From Rhizobiales bacterium SYSU XM002 (GTDB taxonomy: Bacteria > Pseudomonadota > Alphaproteobacteria > Rhizobiales > Beijerinckiaceae): 64,000 nucleotides of DNA. This document shows positions 15,448-23,713 of this stretch, one piece after another (the first letter of the stretch is position 1; every line of letters starts with the position of its first letter). Below the pieces are notes generated by a model. It was not told where the DNA came from. It was given only the letters and a program-made list of their open reading frames with translations, and searched no databases. Location: positions 1 to 64,000 of the forward strand of contig VWVY01000002.1 of NCBI GenBank assembly GCA_009846685.1, in the 5' to 3' direction. The position numbers and the translations under genes were made by a program.

Positions 15448-16890
15448 ATGTCAGAGAATTCGAGAAACCGGCCCGCCCGGATCGGCCAGCGCACGCTTCT
15501 TTCGCTGCTGCCGATGCTGCTTGCGTCGCCGGCTTTCGCTTCCGAGGGGCTGAATGGTGCCGGTCTCGGATTTCTCTGGGCGATCCCCTTTGCCGGTCTG
15601 CTCCTGTGCATCGCCACCGGCCCGGTGCTGTTCCACCGCACATGGGAACATCACTACGGCAAGATCGCCGCGGGCTGGGCAGCGCTCACCGTCGTGCCGA
15701 TGCTGATCGCTTTCGGGTTCGGTACGGCGCTCTCCGCCGTGTTGCACACCATGCTGCTCGAGTATGTCAGCTTCATCATCCTCCTGTTCGCTCTGTTCAC
15801 GGTATCGGGCGGCATTCTGGTTTCCGGCAACCTGCACGGTTCGCCCGCGCTCAACACCGGGCTTCTCGCTATCGGGACCCTGCTCGCGAGCGTGGTCGGT
15901 ACCACCGGCGCCTCGATGATCATGATCCGGCCGATGATCCGCGCGAACGACAACCGCCAGCACAACGTGCATGTGGTGGTATTCTTCATCTTCCTTGTCT
16001 CGAACATCGGTGGTTCGCTCACCCCGCTCGGCGATCCGCCGCTGTTCCTCGGCTTCCTGCGCGGCGTCGACTTCTTTTGGACGACGACGCATCTCTTCGG
16101 TGAGATGATGGTTGTCGCTGGCGCGCTGCTGGCGATCTTCTTCGCGCTCGATACCTGGCTCTACAAGCGCGACGCGTCGCTGCCGGCGATGCGCGATCCG
16201 ACGCCGGACCGTGACATCAAGATCTACGGCCAGTTCAACGTGATCCTGCTCGGTGCGATCATCGCCGCGATCCTTGTTTCCGCCTCGTGGAAACCGGGCG
16301 TGAAATTCGCCTTCCCCGGTGGCGAGGTCGAGCTGCAAAACCTCGCGCGCGACATCGCGCTTCTTGGCATCGCCGTTGTTTCGCTGCTGGCGACGCCGAA
16401 GCAGGTTCGCGCCGGCAACGAGTTCAGCTGGGGGCCGATCCAGGAAGTGGCGAAGCTCTTCGCCGGCATCTTCATCTGCATGATTCCGGTTCTGGCGATG
16501 CTGAAGGCGGGCAAGGCCGGTGCCTTCGGCCCGCTCGTCGCGCTGGTGACGAACCCTGATGGCTCCTCGAACAACGTCGCCTATTTCTGGCTCACCGGCA
16601 TCCTGTCCTCGTTCCTCGACAACGCGCCGACCTACCTCGTGTTCTTTGAACTCGCGGGTGGCGATCCGGCGACGTTGATGGGCCCCAAGGCGCTGACGCT
16701 GGCGGCAATTTCCGCGGGCGCGGTGTTCATGGGCGCGAACTCCTACATCGGCAACGCGCCGAACTTCATGGTCTATGCCATCGCCAAGGACATGAAGGTC
16801 AAGATGCCCTCGTTCTTCGGCTACATGCTCTGGAGCGCGGGTATCCTCGTGCCGCTCTTTATTCTGGCGACCTTTATCTTCTTCCGTTGA
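15448..16890 (+). CDS. NhaD/CitM-type sodium:proton antiporter (copy 2)
   Basis: This 480-residue tandem paralogue of the upstream antiporter has the same order of motifs: EYVSFIILLFALFTVSGG, SNIGGSLTPLGDPPLFLGFL, RAGNEFSWGPIQEVAKLFAG, and FLDNAPTYLVFF. It carries a slightly longer N-terminus before its signal-like helix (SLLPMLLASPAFA). ATG 15448 has a GAGGGA at suitable spacing; an in-frame GTG at 15433 is less likely. A strong terminator follows at 16914, so the pair ends one transcription unit. Substitutions cluster in periplasmic loops and the N-terminus, so the two copies may differ in ion preference or pH response. Confidence 0.9.
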   Translation: MSENSRNRPARIGQRTLLSLLPMLLASPAFASEGLNGAGLGFLWAIPFAGLLLCIATGPVLFHRTWEHHYGKIAAGWAALTVVPMLIAFGFGTALSAVLHTMLLEYVSFIILLFALFTVSGGILVSGNLHGSPALNTGLLAIGTLLASVVGTTGASMIMIRPMIRANDNRQHNVHVVVFFIFLVSNIGGSLTPLGDPPLFLGFLRGVDFFWTTTHLFGEMMVVAGALLAIFFALDTWLYKRDASLPAMRDPTPDRDIKIYGQFNVILLGAIIAAILVSASWKPGVKFAFPGGEVELQNLARDIALLGIAVVSLLATPKQVRAGNEFSWGPIQEVAKLFAGIFICMIPVLAMLKAGKAGAFGPLVALVTNPDGSSNNVAYFWLTGILSSFLDNAPTYLVFFELAGGDPATLMGPKALTLAAISAGAVFMGANSYIGNAPNFMVYAIAKDMKVKMPSFFGYMLWSAGILVPLFILATFIFFR

Positions 16891-16913
16891 AGGCGGTCAG
16901 CGCTTGCGACAGG

Positions 16914-16939
16914 AAAGGGCGGCTCAGGCCGCCCTTTTT
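16914..16939 (+). terminator. Rho-independent terminator after the antiporter pair
   Basis: AAAGGGCGGC (16914-16923) pairs perfectly with GCCGCCCTTT (16928-16937) around a TCAG loop and runs into five T residues. It lies between the antiporter stop and the convergent glcF stop. The A-rich 5' side gives it weak bidirectional character. Confidence 0.88.
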
Positions 16940-16941
16940 CG

Positions 16942-18258
16942 TCAGCCGAGCTTGGCCGGCTTCTCGCCGCCGAGCGCCCAATCGACCAGTTCGATCGTAT
17001 GGACGACCGGCACCGCCTCGCCGCGCTCTTCGAATCCGAGGCCGATCTGGCTGATGCAGCCGAGATTGCCGGTCGCCACCGCATCCGGCCTGAGGCGCGC
17101 GATATTGCCGGTCTTCCGCGCGCGCAGCCGGCCGGAAATCTCCGGCTGGAGCATGTTGTAGGTGCCGGCGGAGCCGCAGCAGATATGCCCCTCCGGCACG
17201 TCCTTCACCTTGAAGCCGAGAGCCCTCAGCACGTTTTTCGGCGCATCGGTGATCTTCTGGCCGTGCTGCATCGAGCAGGCGGAATGATAGGCGATGGTCA
17301 TGCCGGTCTGGAGGGCGGGGGCAAGTTCGAGCCCGGCGAGGTATTCGGTGATGTCCTTCGCGAGCGCAGACACCTTGGCGGCCTTGGCCGCATAGGCCGG
17401 ATCGTCGCGGAACATGAAGCCGTAATCCTTGATCGTCGTGCCGCAGCCCGAGGCGGTGATGAGGATCGCATCGAGCCCCTTGCCGTCGATCTCCGCCATC
17501 CACGCATCAATCAGCTTCGCGGCCTGGGCGTGGGAGGTCTTCTCGTGGCCCATATGGTGCACGAGCGCGCCGCAGCAGCCTTCGCCCTTCGGTAGCACCA
17601 CCTCGACGCCGAGACGGTTGAGAACGCGGATCGTTGCCTCGTTGATCTCCGGCGCGAGGACCGGCTGTGCGCAGCCCGAGAGCAGCGCGACGCGCCCCTT
17701 TTGAGAAATGTCCGGCGAAAACACCGCCGGGCCTTCCATCGACGAGCGATTGGGTGCGGTTTTTGGTGCGAGGGCGAGCATCGCGCCGAGTTGCCGGCCG
17801 AGGAACGGGAGTTTCTCGACGATCGGCTTGAACGGGCGTCCCAGCATCGCGCCGAACAGCGCGAGCCGGAACCGGTTCGGGTAGGGCAAGAGGTTGGCGA
17901 GCACGCCGCGCATCAGGCGCTGGGCCAGCGGGCGCTTGTACGTCGCCTCGATGTGGGCGCGGGCATGATCGACGAGGTGCATGTAATGCACGCCGGAGGG
18001 GCAGGTCGTCATGCACGAAAGGCACGAGAGGCAGCGGTCAATATGCTGCACGACTTCTTTGGTCGCCGGTTCGCCCTCCTCGAACATTTTCTTGATGAGG
18101 TAGATGCGCCCGCGCGGGCTGTCGAGTTCGTCGCCGAGTTCGAGATAGGTGGGGCAGGTGGCGGTGCAGAAGCCGCAATGGACGCAGGTGCGCAGGATCT
18201 TTTCAGAAGCCTGCATCGCGGGGTCGGCCAGCGCGGCGAGATTGAAATTGGTCTGCAT
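16942..18258 (-). CDS. glcF: Glycolate oxidase iron-sulfur subunit
   Basis: GlcF is the Fe-S subunit that passes electrons from glycolate oxidase (glycolate to glyoxylate) toward the respiratory chain. The 438-residue protein has two [4Fe-4S] ferredoxin motifs, Cys25-28-31-35 (CVHCGFCTATCP) and Cys76-79-82-86 (CLSCLSCMTTCP). Two CCG domains follow (GEGCCGALVHHMG and EGHICCGSAGTYN), as in heterodisulfide reductase-like subunits. It starts three bases after glcE and ends the glcDEF operon. Confidence 0.95.
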   Translation of the reverse strand: MQTNFNLAALADPAMQASEKILRTCVHCGFCTATCPTYLELGDELDSPRGRIYLIKKMFEEGEPATKEVVQHIDRCLSCLSCMTTCPSGVHYMHLVDHARAHIEATYKRPLAQRLMRGVLANLLPYPNRFRLALFGAMLGRPFKPIVEKLPFLGRQLGAMLALAPKTAPNRSSMEGPAVFSPDISQKGRVALLSGCAQPVLAPEINEATIRVLNRLGVEVVLPKGEGCCGALVHHMGHEKTSHAQAAKLIDAWMAEIDGKGLDAILITASGCGTTIKDYGFMFRDDPAYAAKAAKVSALAKDITEYLAGLELAPALQTGMTIAYHSACSMQHGQKITDAPKNVLRALGFKVKDVPEGHICCGSAGTYNMLQPEISGRLRARKTGNIARLRPDAVATGNLGCISQIGLGFEERGEAVPVVHTIELVDWALGGEKPAKLG

Positions 18259-18261
18259 GTC

Positions 18262-19437
18262 TCAGAGTCCCGCGTGCATCAGGCCGGGATTGATAAGCCC
18301 CGACGGATCGATCGACGCCTTGATCCGCCGCGTCAAAGCCGCGATGGCGGCTGCTTCCGGTTCGAAGACTGGCACCGAGGCCCGGACAGAGTCCGGCGCA
18401 CGCACGAGTGTCGCATGACCCTTCGCATGCCGGACCGCTTCTCGAATTTGGCGTTCGCCCGCATCGCCGGACGCCTCGGTCGCGAGCCAGACGAGCCCGC
18501 CACCCCAGTCGTAAAGCGTCTCGCAGGTGCGGTTGGCGCGTATCGTCGATACCATGCCAGCCGCAAGGCTCGGCTTCACGGAGATCCGCCAAAGCGCGCG
18601 TTCGCGAGGGAGTGCGACGGGCGCGGCATCGCGGATGCCAGACCAGACGTCGATCCCCGCGTCGAGTCGTTCAAGCGTGCCGTAATCGGCAAGCAGTTTG
18701 CCGAGCGCACCGGCGCGGTAAGCGACCGAATCCGCGAAGCCCTCGATGCGGAGATAGGTTTTGCCATCCTGCGCCACGTGGGCCGCGCCGGTGATCTCGA
18801 ACGGCGAGCTGATCGCCCGGCTCATGGCCGCGACGGCGCTGGTGTCGTCGAGGCCGTGCAGCACGAGTGTCGCCACCGTTTCCGGGCGTGGGGAAACCTT
18901 GAAGACCACCTCGGTGAGGAGGCCCAGCGTGCCCCAGGCGCCAGCCTGGAGTTTCACGAGATCGAGCCCGGTGACGTTCTTCATGACACGTCCGCCGGAT
19001 TTGATGATCTCGCCGGAACCATTGACGAAGCGCACGCCGATCAGGCTGTCGCGCGCGGCACCAGCCCAGAGACGACGCGGGCCGGAGATGTTGCCGGCCG
19101 CAACGGCGCCGATCGTGGGCTCACCGCTACTACCGAAAATCGTGCGATAATCCGCCGGCTCGAACGGCAGCATCTGGCCCTTGGCGGCGAGTGCGGCCTC
19201 TATCTCCGCAAGCGGTGTCCCGGCGCGCGCGCCAATCACCATTTCGGATGGCTCGTAGAGCGTGATGCCCGTCAGCGCGGCGGTCGAGATCGTCACGGCG
19301 GATTGCATGGGGCGGCCGATGCCGCCGCGGGTCTCTCCCCCCGCGATCCGGATCGGCATGTTGCCCGCGAGCGCGTCGCGCATGGTTTCGATCGCCTCGG
19401 CCTCGCTGGCCGGGCGGAGTACACGCGCTTCGCTCAT
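18262..19437 (-). CDS. glcE: Glycolate oxidase FAD-binding subunit
   Basis: GlcE is the second FAD-binding (PCMH-type) subunit of glycolate oxidase. The 391-residue protein shows the FAD-binding GGETRGGIGRPM region, LPFEPADYRTIFG, GEPTIGAVAAGNISGPRRLWAG, and SGGRVMKNVTGLDLVKLQAG, which are hallmark GlcE motifs. The C-terminus DPSGLINPGLMHAGL is also typical. Its ATG overlaps the glcD stop by 4 bp, which indicates translational coupling. Confidence 0.95.
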   Translation of the reverse strand: MSEARVLRPASEAEAIETMRDALAGNMPIRIAGGETRGGIGRPMQSAVTISTAALTGITLYEPSEMVIGARAGTPLAEIEAALAAKGQMLPFEPADYRTIFGSSGEPTIGAVAAGNISGPRRLWAGAARDSLIGVRFVNGSGEIIKSGGRVMKNVTGLDLVKLQAGAWGTLGLLTEVVFKVSPRPETVATLVLHGLDDTSAVAAMSRAISSPFEITGAAHVAQDGKTYLRIEGFADSVAYRAGALGKLLADYGTLERLDAGIDVWSGIRDAAPVALPRERALWRISVKPSLAAGMVSTIRANRTCETLYDWGGGLVWLATEASGDAGERQIREAVRHAKGHATLVRAPDSVRASVPVFEPEAAAIAALTRRIKASIDPSGLINPGLMHAGL

Positions 19438-20882
19438 CGCCCCGCTCCGTCCCGAGCGCGTCCGTCGAGCGGGAACACCTTGGCGGGGTTGAGAATCCAG
19501 TCGTCGTCGAAAGCGGCCCGCACCCGCATCTGCTGGTGGAGATCGGCTTCGTTGAACTGGTGGCGCATCAGGTCGCGCTTCTCGATGCCGACGCCGTGCT
19601 CGCCGGTGAGGCAGCCGCCGACCTCGACGCAGAGCTTGAGAATGTCGTTGCCGGCATCCTCGGCCTTGCGCGCTTCAACCGGATCATTGCAGTTGTACAG
19701 GATCAGCGGGTGAAGGTTGCCGTCGCCGGCATGGAACACATTGGCGACCCTGAGGCCGTAACTTTTCACGATTTCGTCGATGCGCTTGAGAACGTGCGGC
19801 AACTGGCCAGTGGGGATCGTGCCGTCCATGCAGATATAATCCGCGATGCGGCCTGTCGCGCCGAAAGCGGATTTGCGGCCCTTCCAGATCGCGGCAGTCT
19901 CCATCGCCGATTTCGATTCCTTGATGGTCTTCACGCCATGCGTCTTGGCGATGGCGATGATCCGGGCGAGGGCCGCATCCATCTCCTCTTCGGACCCCTC
20001 GACCTCGATGATGAGCAGCGCCTCGACATCCATCGGGTAGCCGGCCTTGGCGAAGGCCTCGCAGATCTCGATGGCGGGCTTGTCCATGAATTCCATCGCC
20101 ACGGGAACGATGCCCGCACCGATGATCGCTGCGACAGCCTCGCCCGCCTCGACGCTTGTCGGGAAGCCGAACAGCACGGGACGTGCACCCTCGGCCGCAC
20201 GCAGGATGCGCACATGCGCTTCGGTGATGATGCCGAGCTGACCTTCCGAGCCGCAGACGAGACCGAGAAGATCATAGCCCGGCGCATCCATCGCCTCGCC
20301 GCCGATCTCGACAACCGTGCCATCGACCAGCACCATCGTCACGCCGAGGATATTGTTGGTGGTGACGCCGTACTTGAGGCAATGCGCCCCGCCCGAGTTC
20401 ATCGCGATATTGCCGGCAATGGTGCAGGCAAGCTGGCTCGAAGGGTCGGGTGCGTAGAAGAAGCCCTCGGTCGCAACAGCATTGGTGATGGCGAGATTGG
20501 TCACGCCTGCCTGCACATGAGCAATGCGATCACCGAAATTGATATCGAGGATGCGGTTCATCTTCGAAACGCCGATCACCACCGCGTCCTCCTGCGGAAT
20601 CGCGCCGCCGGCGAGGGATGTGCCTGCGCCGCGGGGTACGACCGGCACACCTTCGCGATGGCAATAGGCCATCACTGCAGCGACCTCATTCGTTGTGCGC
20701 GGTAGAGCGACCGCGAGCGGCATCCGGCGATAGGCGGTGAAGGCGTCAGTCTCGAAGGCGCGGCGCTCGTCCTCGGTGGTCACGAGGCACTCGGGCGGCA
20801 GGAGCACAGCCAGCCCGGCGACGATCGTCTCGCGTCGTTCCATGATGCCGGGATCGGGTTTGGGAAACGCTATCGCATTCAT
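19434..20882 (-). CDS. glcD: Glycolate oxidase subunit, FAD-linked
   Basis: GlcD is the catalytic FAD subunit that oxidises glycolate. The 482-residue protein has the FAD_binding_4 domain (VVPRGAGTSLAGGAIPQ, APDPSSQLACTIAGNIAMNSGG, KYGVTTNNILG). The FAD-oxidase C domain carries HAGDGNLHPLILY and CLTGEHGVGIEKR, near the C-terminus. ATG 20882 is chosen because AAGGAG lies nine bases upstream. It is the first gene of glcDEF. A LysR gene is transcribed divergently across a 149-bp gap, so that regulator may control the operon instead of the GntR-type GlcC known in Escherichia coli. Confidence 0.95.
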   Translation of the reverse strand: MNAIAFPKPDPGIMERRETIVAGLAVLLPPECLVTTEDERRAFETDAFTAYRRMPLAVALPRTTNEVAAVMAYCHREGVPVVPRGAGTSLAGGAIPQEDAVVIGVSKMNRILDINFGDRIAHVQAGVTNLAITNAVATEGFFYAPDPSSQLACTIAGNIAMNSGGAHCLKYGVTTNNILGVTMVLVDGTVVEIGGEAMDAPGYDLLGLVCGSEGQLGIITEAHVRILRAAEGARPVLFGFPTSVEAGEAVAAIIGAGIVPVAMEFMDKPAIEICEAFAKAGYPMDVEALLIIEVEGSEEEMDAALARIIAIAKTHGVKTIKESKSAMETAAIWKGRKSAFGATGRIADYICMDGTIPTGQLPHVLKRIDEIVKSYGLRVANVFHAGDGNLHPLILYNCNDPVEARKAEDAGNDILKLCVEVGGCLTGEHGVGIEKRDLMRHQFNEADLHQQMRVRAAFDDDWILNPAKVFPLDGRARDGAGR

Positions 20883-21031
20883 CGCGCCGCTCCTTCTTGT
20901 CGTTACCACTGCTTTCTTACCAGCCCGCAGGGAGGATGACCAATTCTAGTCCAGCGCGAACCATGATGCAGCACCGCGGCCCGTGCATGGCATCTGTTCC
21001 AAAAACGAATAGATCGCGCTATTTCTTGCCG

Positions 21032-21940
21032 ATGGACAGGCTGGGTGACCTCGATATCTTCGCGCGCGTCGTCGCCACGGGCTCGATGTCGCAGGCCGCG
21101 CGCGATCTCGGCCTGTCGCCGCCGGTGGTCTCTAAACGCATCCGGCGGCTTGAGGAGCGGCTCGGCTCGCGTCTCCTCCAGCGCACCACGCGGCAGATCG
21201 CGTTGACCGAGGCGGGCAAGGGGTTCCACGAACGGGTTTTGGCGATCCTCTCCTCGGTCGAAGAGGCGGAGAACTGGGTTTCCCAGCGGGCGCAGCAGGC
21301 GCGCGGACCCTTGCGAGTCTCGGCGCCGACGACTTTCGGGCGCCTCCATGTCGCGCCTCACCTCGTGCGATTCCTTGAGCGATACCCCGACATCTCGCTC
21401 GATCTCACCTTGTCGGACAGCTTCGTCGATGTCGTGGGCGATGGCTACGATGTTGCGATCCGCATCGCCGATCTTGCCGATACCAGTCTCGTCGCGCGCA
21501 AGCTCGCCCCGAACCACCGCGTGCTCTGTGCAAGCCCTGGCTACCTCGAACGGCACGGCACACCGCAAACGCTCGCCGATCTCGCCCATCACCGCCTTCT
21601 TGTTCACAACGCGGATTCATGGCGGCTCGAAGGGCCTGAAGGACCGGTGACCGTGCCGGTCGCCAGCGCGGTCGCGACCAATTCTTCAGAGGTTATCCGC
21701 GAAGCAGTGATCGCAGGGCTTGGCATTGCCCTCCGCTCGACATGGGATGTCGGGCCGGAACTGCGATCGGGGCAGCTATCGATTGTCCTGCCGGCCTATC
21801 GCGCGAGTCGGCGTGTCGGCATTTTCGCGGTATACCCCTCGCGTCGACACCTGCCGGTGCGCACGCGGGTGTTCATCGATTTCCTGCTCGAACTTTATGG
21901 CGTCGAACCGCCGTGGGATCGCGGGCTCTGGCTCAGGTAA
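21032..21940 (+). CDS. LysR-family transcriptional regulator (divergent from glcDEF)
   Basis: This 302-residue protein has an N-terminal winged HTH (FARVVATGSMSQAARDLGLSPPVVSKRIRRLE, residues about 9-40). The effector domain includes RGPLRVSAPTTFGRLHVAP, typical of the AaeR/DsdC-like LTTR subgroup, and a C-terminal half with EVIREAVIAGLGIAL. Its position back to back with glcD makes glcDEF a likely target. A small palindrome AATAG/CTATT at 21008-21023 sits just before the ATG. The effector is unknown; glycolate would be a natural guess. Confidence 0.9.
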   Translation: MDRLGDLDIFARVVATGSMSQAARDLGLSPPVVSKRIRRLEERLGSRLLQRTTRQIALTEAGKGFHERVLAILSSVEEAENWVSQRAQQARGPLRVSAPTTFGRLHVAPHLVRFLERYPDISLDLTLSDSFVDVVGDGYDVAIRIADLADTSLVARKLAPNHRVLCASPGYLERHGTPQTLADLAHHRLLVHNADSWRLEGPEGPVTVPVASAVATNSSEVIREAVIAGLGIALRSTWDVGPELRSGQLSIVLPAYRASRRVGIFAVYPSRRHLPVRTRVFIDFLLELYGVEPPWDRGLWLR

Positions 21941-21963
21941 GGGGGCTCATTCGCATGTTCAGC

Positions 21964-21992
21964 TTGCGCTCATGTGCAATATGGACTATGCC
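21964..21992 (+). promoter_or_regulatory. Candidate promoter of the cytochrome c gene
   Basis: TTGCGC (21964-21969) and TATGCC (21987-21992) are spaced by 17 bp and lie 32 bp before the cytochrome c start codon, just after the LysR stop. The hexamers are only partial matches to consensus. Confidence 0.4.
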
Positions 21993-22023
21993 CTGCACCG
22001 TCATATTCATGAAAGGGAATGCA

Positions 22024-22407
22024 ATGCTTCGTCTTTCGGCTGTCGCCGCTTTCTCGCTCCTCTGCTCCGTTGCAGCCAATGCCCAGGATGCGGCTGCCGG
22101 CAAGACCGTGTTCAACCAGTGCCGCGCCTGCCACCAGGTCGGCGAAGGTGCCAAGAACGGCGTCGGCCCGGTTCTGAACGGCATTGCCGGCCGCAAGGCG
22201 GGCTCGGTTGCCGGTTACAATTATTCGGATGCGAACAAGAACTCGGGCAAAACCTGGGATGACGCAACGTTCCTCGCTTACATCAAGGACCCCAAGGCGT
22301 TCATGCCGGGCAACAAGATGGCGTTCGCCGGCGTGAAGGATGAGAAGAAGGCAGCCGATCTTCTGGCCTACCTCAAGACCTTCGGCGAAGACGGCAAGAC
22401 CAAGTAA
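22024..22407 (+). CDS. Periplasmic c-type cytochrome (cytochrome c2-like)
   Basis: This 127-residue class I cytochrome c is exported by a signal peptide (MLRLSAVAAFSLLCSVAANA, cut before QD). Haem attachment is CRACH at Cys33-Cys36-His37, and the sixth ligand is probably Met99 in MPGNKMAF. Length and spacing fit cytochrome c2/c550 proteins that carry electrons between the bc1 complex and terminal oxidases. ATG 22024 is preceded by AAGGGA. It is single-gene, with its own promoter candidate and a strong terminator. Confidence 0.94.
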   Translation: MLRLSAVAAFSLLCSVAANAQDAAAGKTVFNQCRACHQVGEGAKNGVGPVLNGIAGRKAGSVAGYNYSDANKNSGKTWDDATFLAYIKDPKAFMPGNKMAFAGVKDEKKAADLLAYLKTFGEDGKTK

Positions 22408-22431
22408 TTCCCTTTTCGGGGCACCAGAGTC

Positions 22432-22460
22432 AGGGCGCGGATGACCTCCGCGCCCTTTTT
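22432..22460 (+). terminator. Rho-independent terminator of the cytochrome c gene
   Basis: AGGGCGCGGA (22432-22441) pairs perfectly with TCCGCGCCCT (22447-22456) around a TGACC loop, followed by five T residues. It abuts the stop codon of the convergent allC gene at 22460-22462. Confidence 0.9.
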
Positions 22461-23713
22461 CATGTCGCAAGGCTGGCCGGATCGAGCCCGCGCACGAAGG
22501 CGAGCAGTGCCGCGAGCGCGATGTCAGCGTCCTCCACAGTGATCGATTCGGCCGGGTTGTGGCTGATGCCGCCCTTGCAGCGCAGGAACAGCATGCCCAT
22601 CGGGCAGATGCCGTGGAACGCTGCCGCGTCATGCCCTGCACCCGAAGGCAGCGCGATCGGCTCATAACCAATCGAGCGGACTGCAGCGGCGAGGCCTGCC
22701 TGTATCGCCGGATGGCAGGGCGAGGCTTTCTCTTCATAGCCCGAGGCTAGCGACAGCGTGACGCCTCGCCGTGTGGCAATGCCGGTAATCTCTGCCAGAA
22801 CCCGCTCAACGCCTGTCTCGCGCGTCGCATCGTCCGGCCCGCGTAAATCGAGGCTGAACCGGACTTCACCGGGAATGACGTTGACCGCACCCGGCTGTGC
22901 CTCGATGCGCCCGACGGTGCCGACCATGCCCGGCGTCTCGCGGGCGATGCGCTCGACGGCGAGGATCATCTCGGCAGCTGCCGCCAGCGCATCCTTGCGG
23001 AACGGCATCGGCACTGTGCCTGCGTGTCCCGCTTCACCCGTCACGCTCGCGGCGATTCGCTTGATCGAGGCGATGGAGGTAACGACTCCGAGCGGTTGGT
23101 TGGCGCCTTCGAGAACCGGTCCCTGCTCGATATGAAGTTCGACATAGCCGAGCATCTGATCGCGTCGCCGCGCGATGGCGGGGATAGCCGTCGGGTCGAG
23201 CCCGAAGGCGATCATCGCTTCTCCCATGCTGATGCCAGCCTCGTCGTGTCCCCCGAGCGCTCCCATGTCGAACGTGCCGGCGATGGCGCGCGAGCCGGAA
23301 AGCGTCACCGGGAAGCGCACGCCTTCCTCGTCGCCGAAGGCGATGACCTCGATCGCGAAGGGGAGTTTGTCACCAAGCCGCCGCAGTTCCTCGATGACCG
23401 CCAGCCCGGCGAGCACGCCGAGGTTGCCGTCAAACTTTCCGGCGTCGCGCACGGTGTCGATATGCGATGCGATGATGAGTGCGGGTAGACCAGGTTGGCG
23501 CCCTTCCAGCCGCCCGGCAATATTGCCGACGGCATCGACGGTTGGCGAAAGACCCGCTTCCGCAAACCAGGTTGTCACCTTCTCGACGGCCTGTTTGTGG
23601 GCCGGTGAGAGATAAAGCCGGGTCAATTTGCCCGGCTCGTCGGTGATGAGCGCGAGTTCCTCGAGCCGCGCCATCATACGGGCGGTGGCGGGGAGGTTGG
23701 ACAGCGTCGTCAT
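22460..23713 (-). CDS. allC: Allantoate amidohydrolase (M20-type hydantoinase/carbamoylase family)
   Basis: The predicted reaction is release of ammonia and CO2 from allantoate in purine degradation. The 417-residue metal-dependent hydrolase has the dinuclear-site motifs SHIDTV (His84), GKFDGNLGV (Asp95), FGDEEG (Glu129/130), and YVELHIEQGPVLE. A C-terminal SGAGHDAAAF follows. The family also contains N-carbamoyl-amino-acid hydrolases and ureidoglycolate hydrolases, so substrate is assigned mainly from context. Its ATG overlaps the stop of puuD by 4 bp, so the two genes are translated together. Confidence 0.82.
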   Translation of the reverse strand: MTTLSNLPATARMMARLEELALITDEPGKLTRLYLSPAHKQAVEKVTTWFAEAGLSPTVDAVGNIAGRLEGRQPGLPALIIASHIDTVRDAGKFDGNLGVLAGLAVIEELRRLGDKLPFAIEVIAFGDEEGVRFPVTLSGSRAIAGTFDMGALGGHDEAGISMGEAMIAFGLDPTAIPAIARRRDQMLGYVELHIEQGPVLEGANQPLGVVTSIASIKRIAASVTGEAGHAGTVPMPFRKDALAAAAEMILAVERIARETPGMVGTVGRIEAQPGAVNVIPGEVRFSLDLRGPDDATRETGVERVLAEITGIATRRGVTLSLASGYEEKASPCHPAIQAGLAAAVRSIGYEPIALPSGAGHDAAAFHGICPMGMLFLRCKGGISHNPAESITVEDADIALAALLAFVRGLDPASLAT

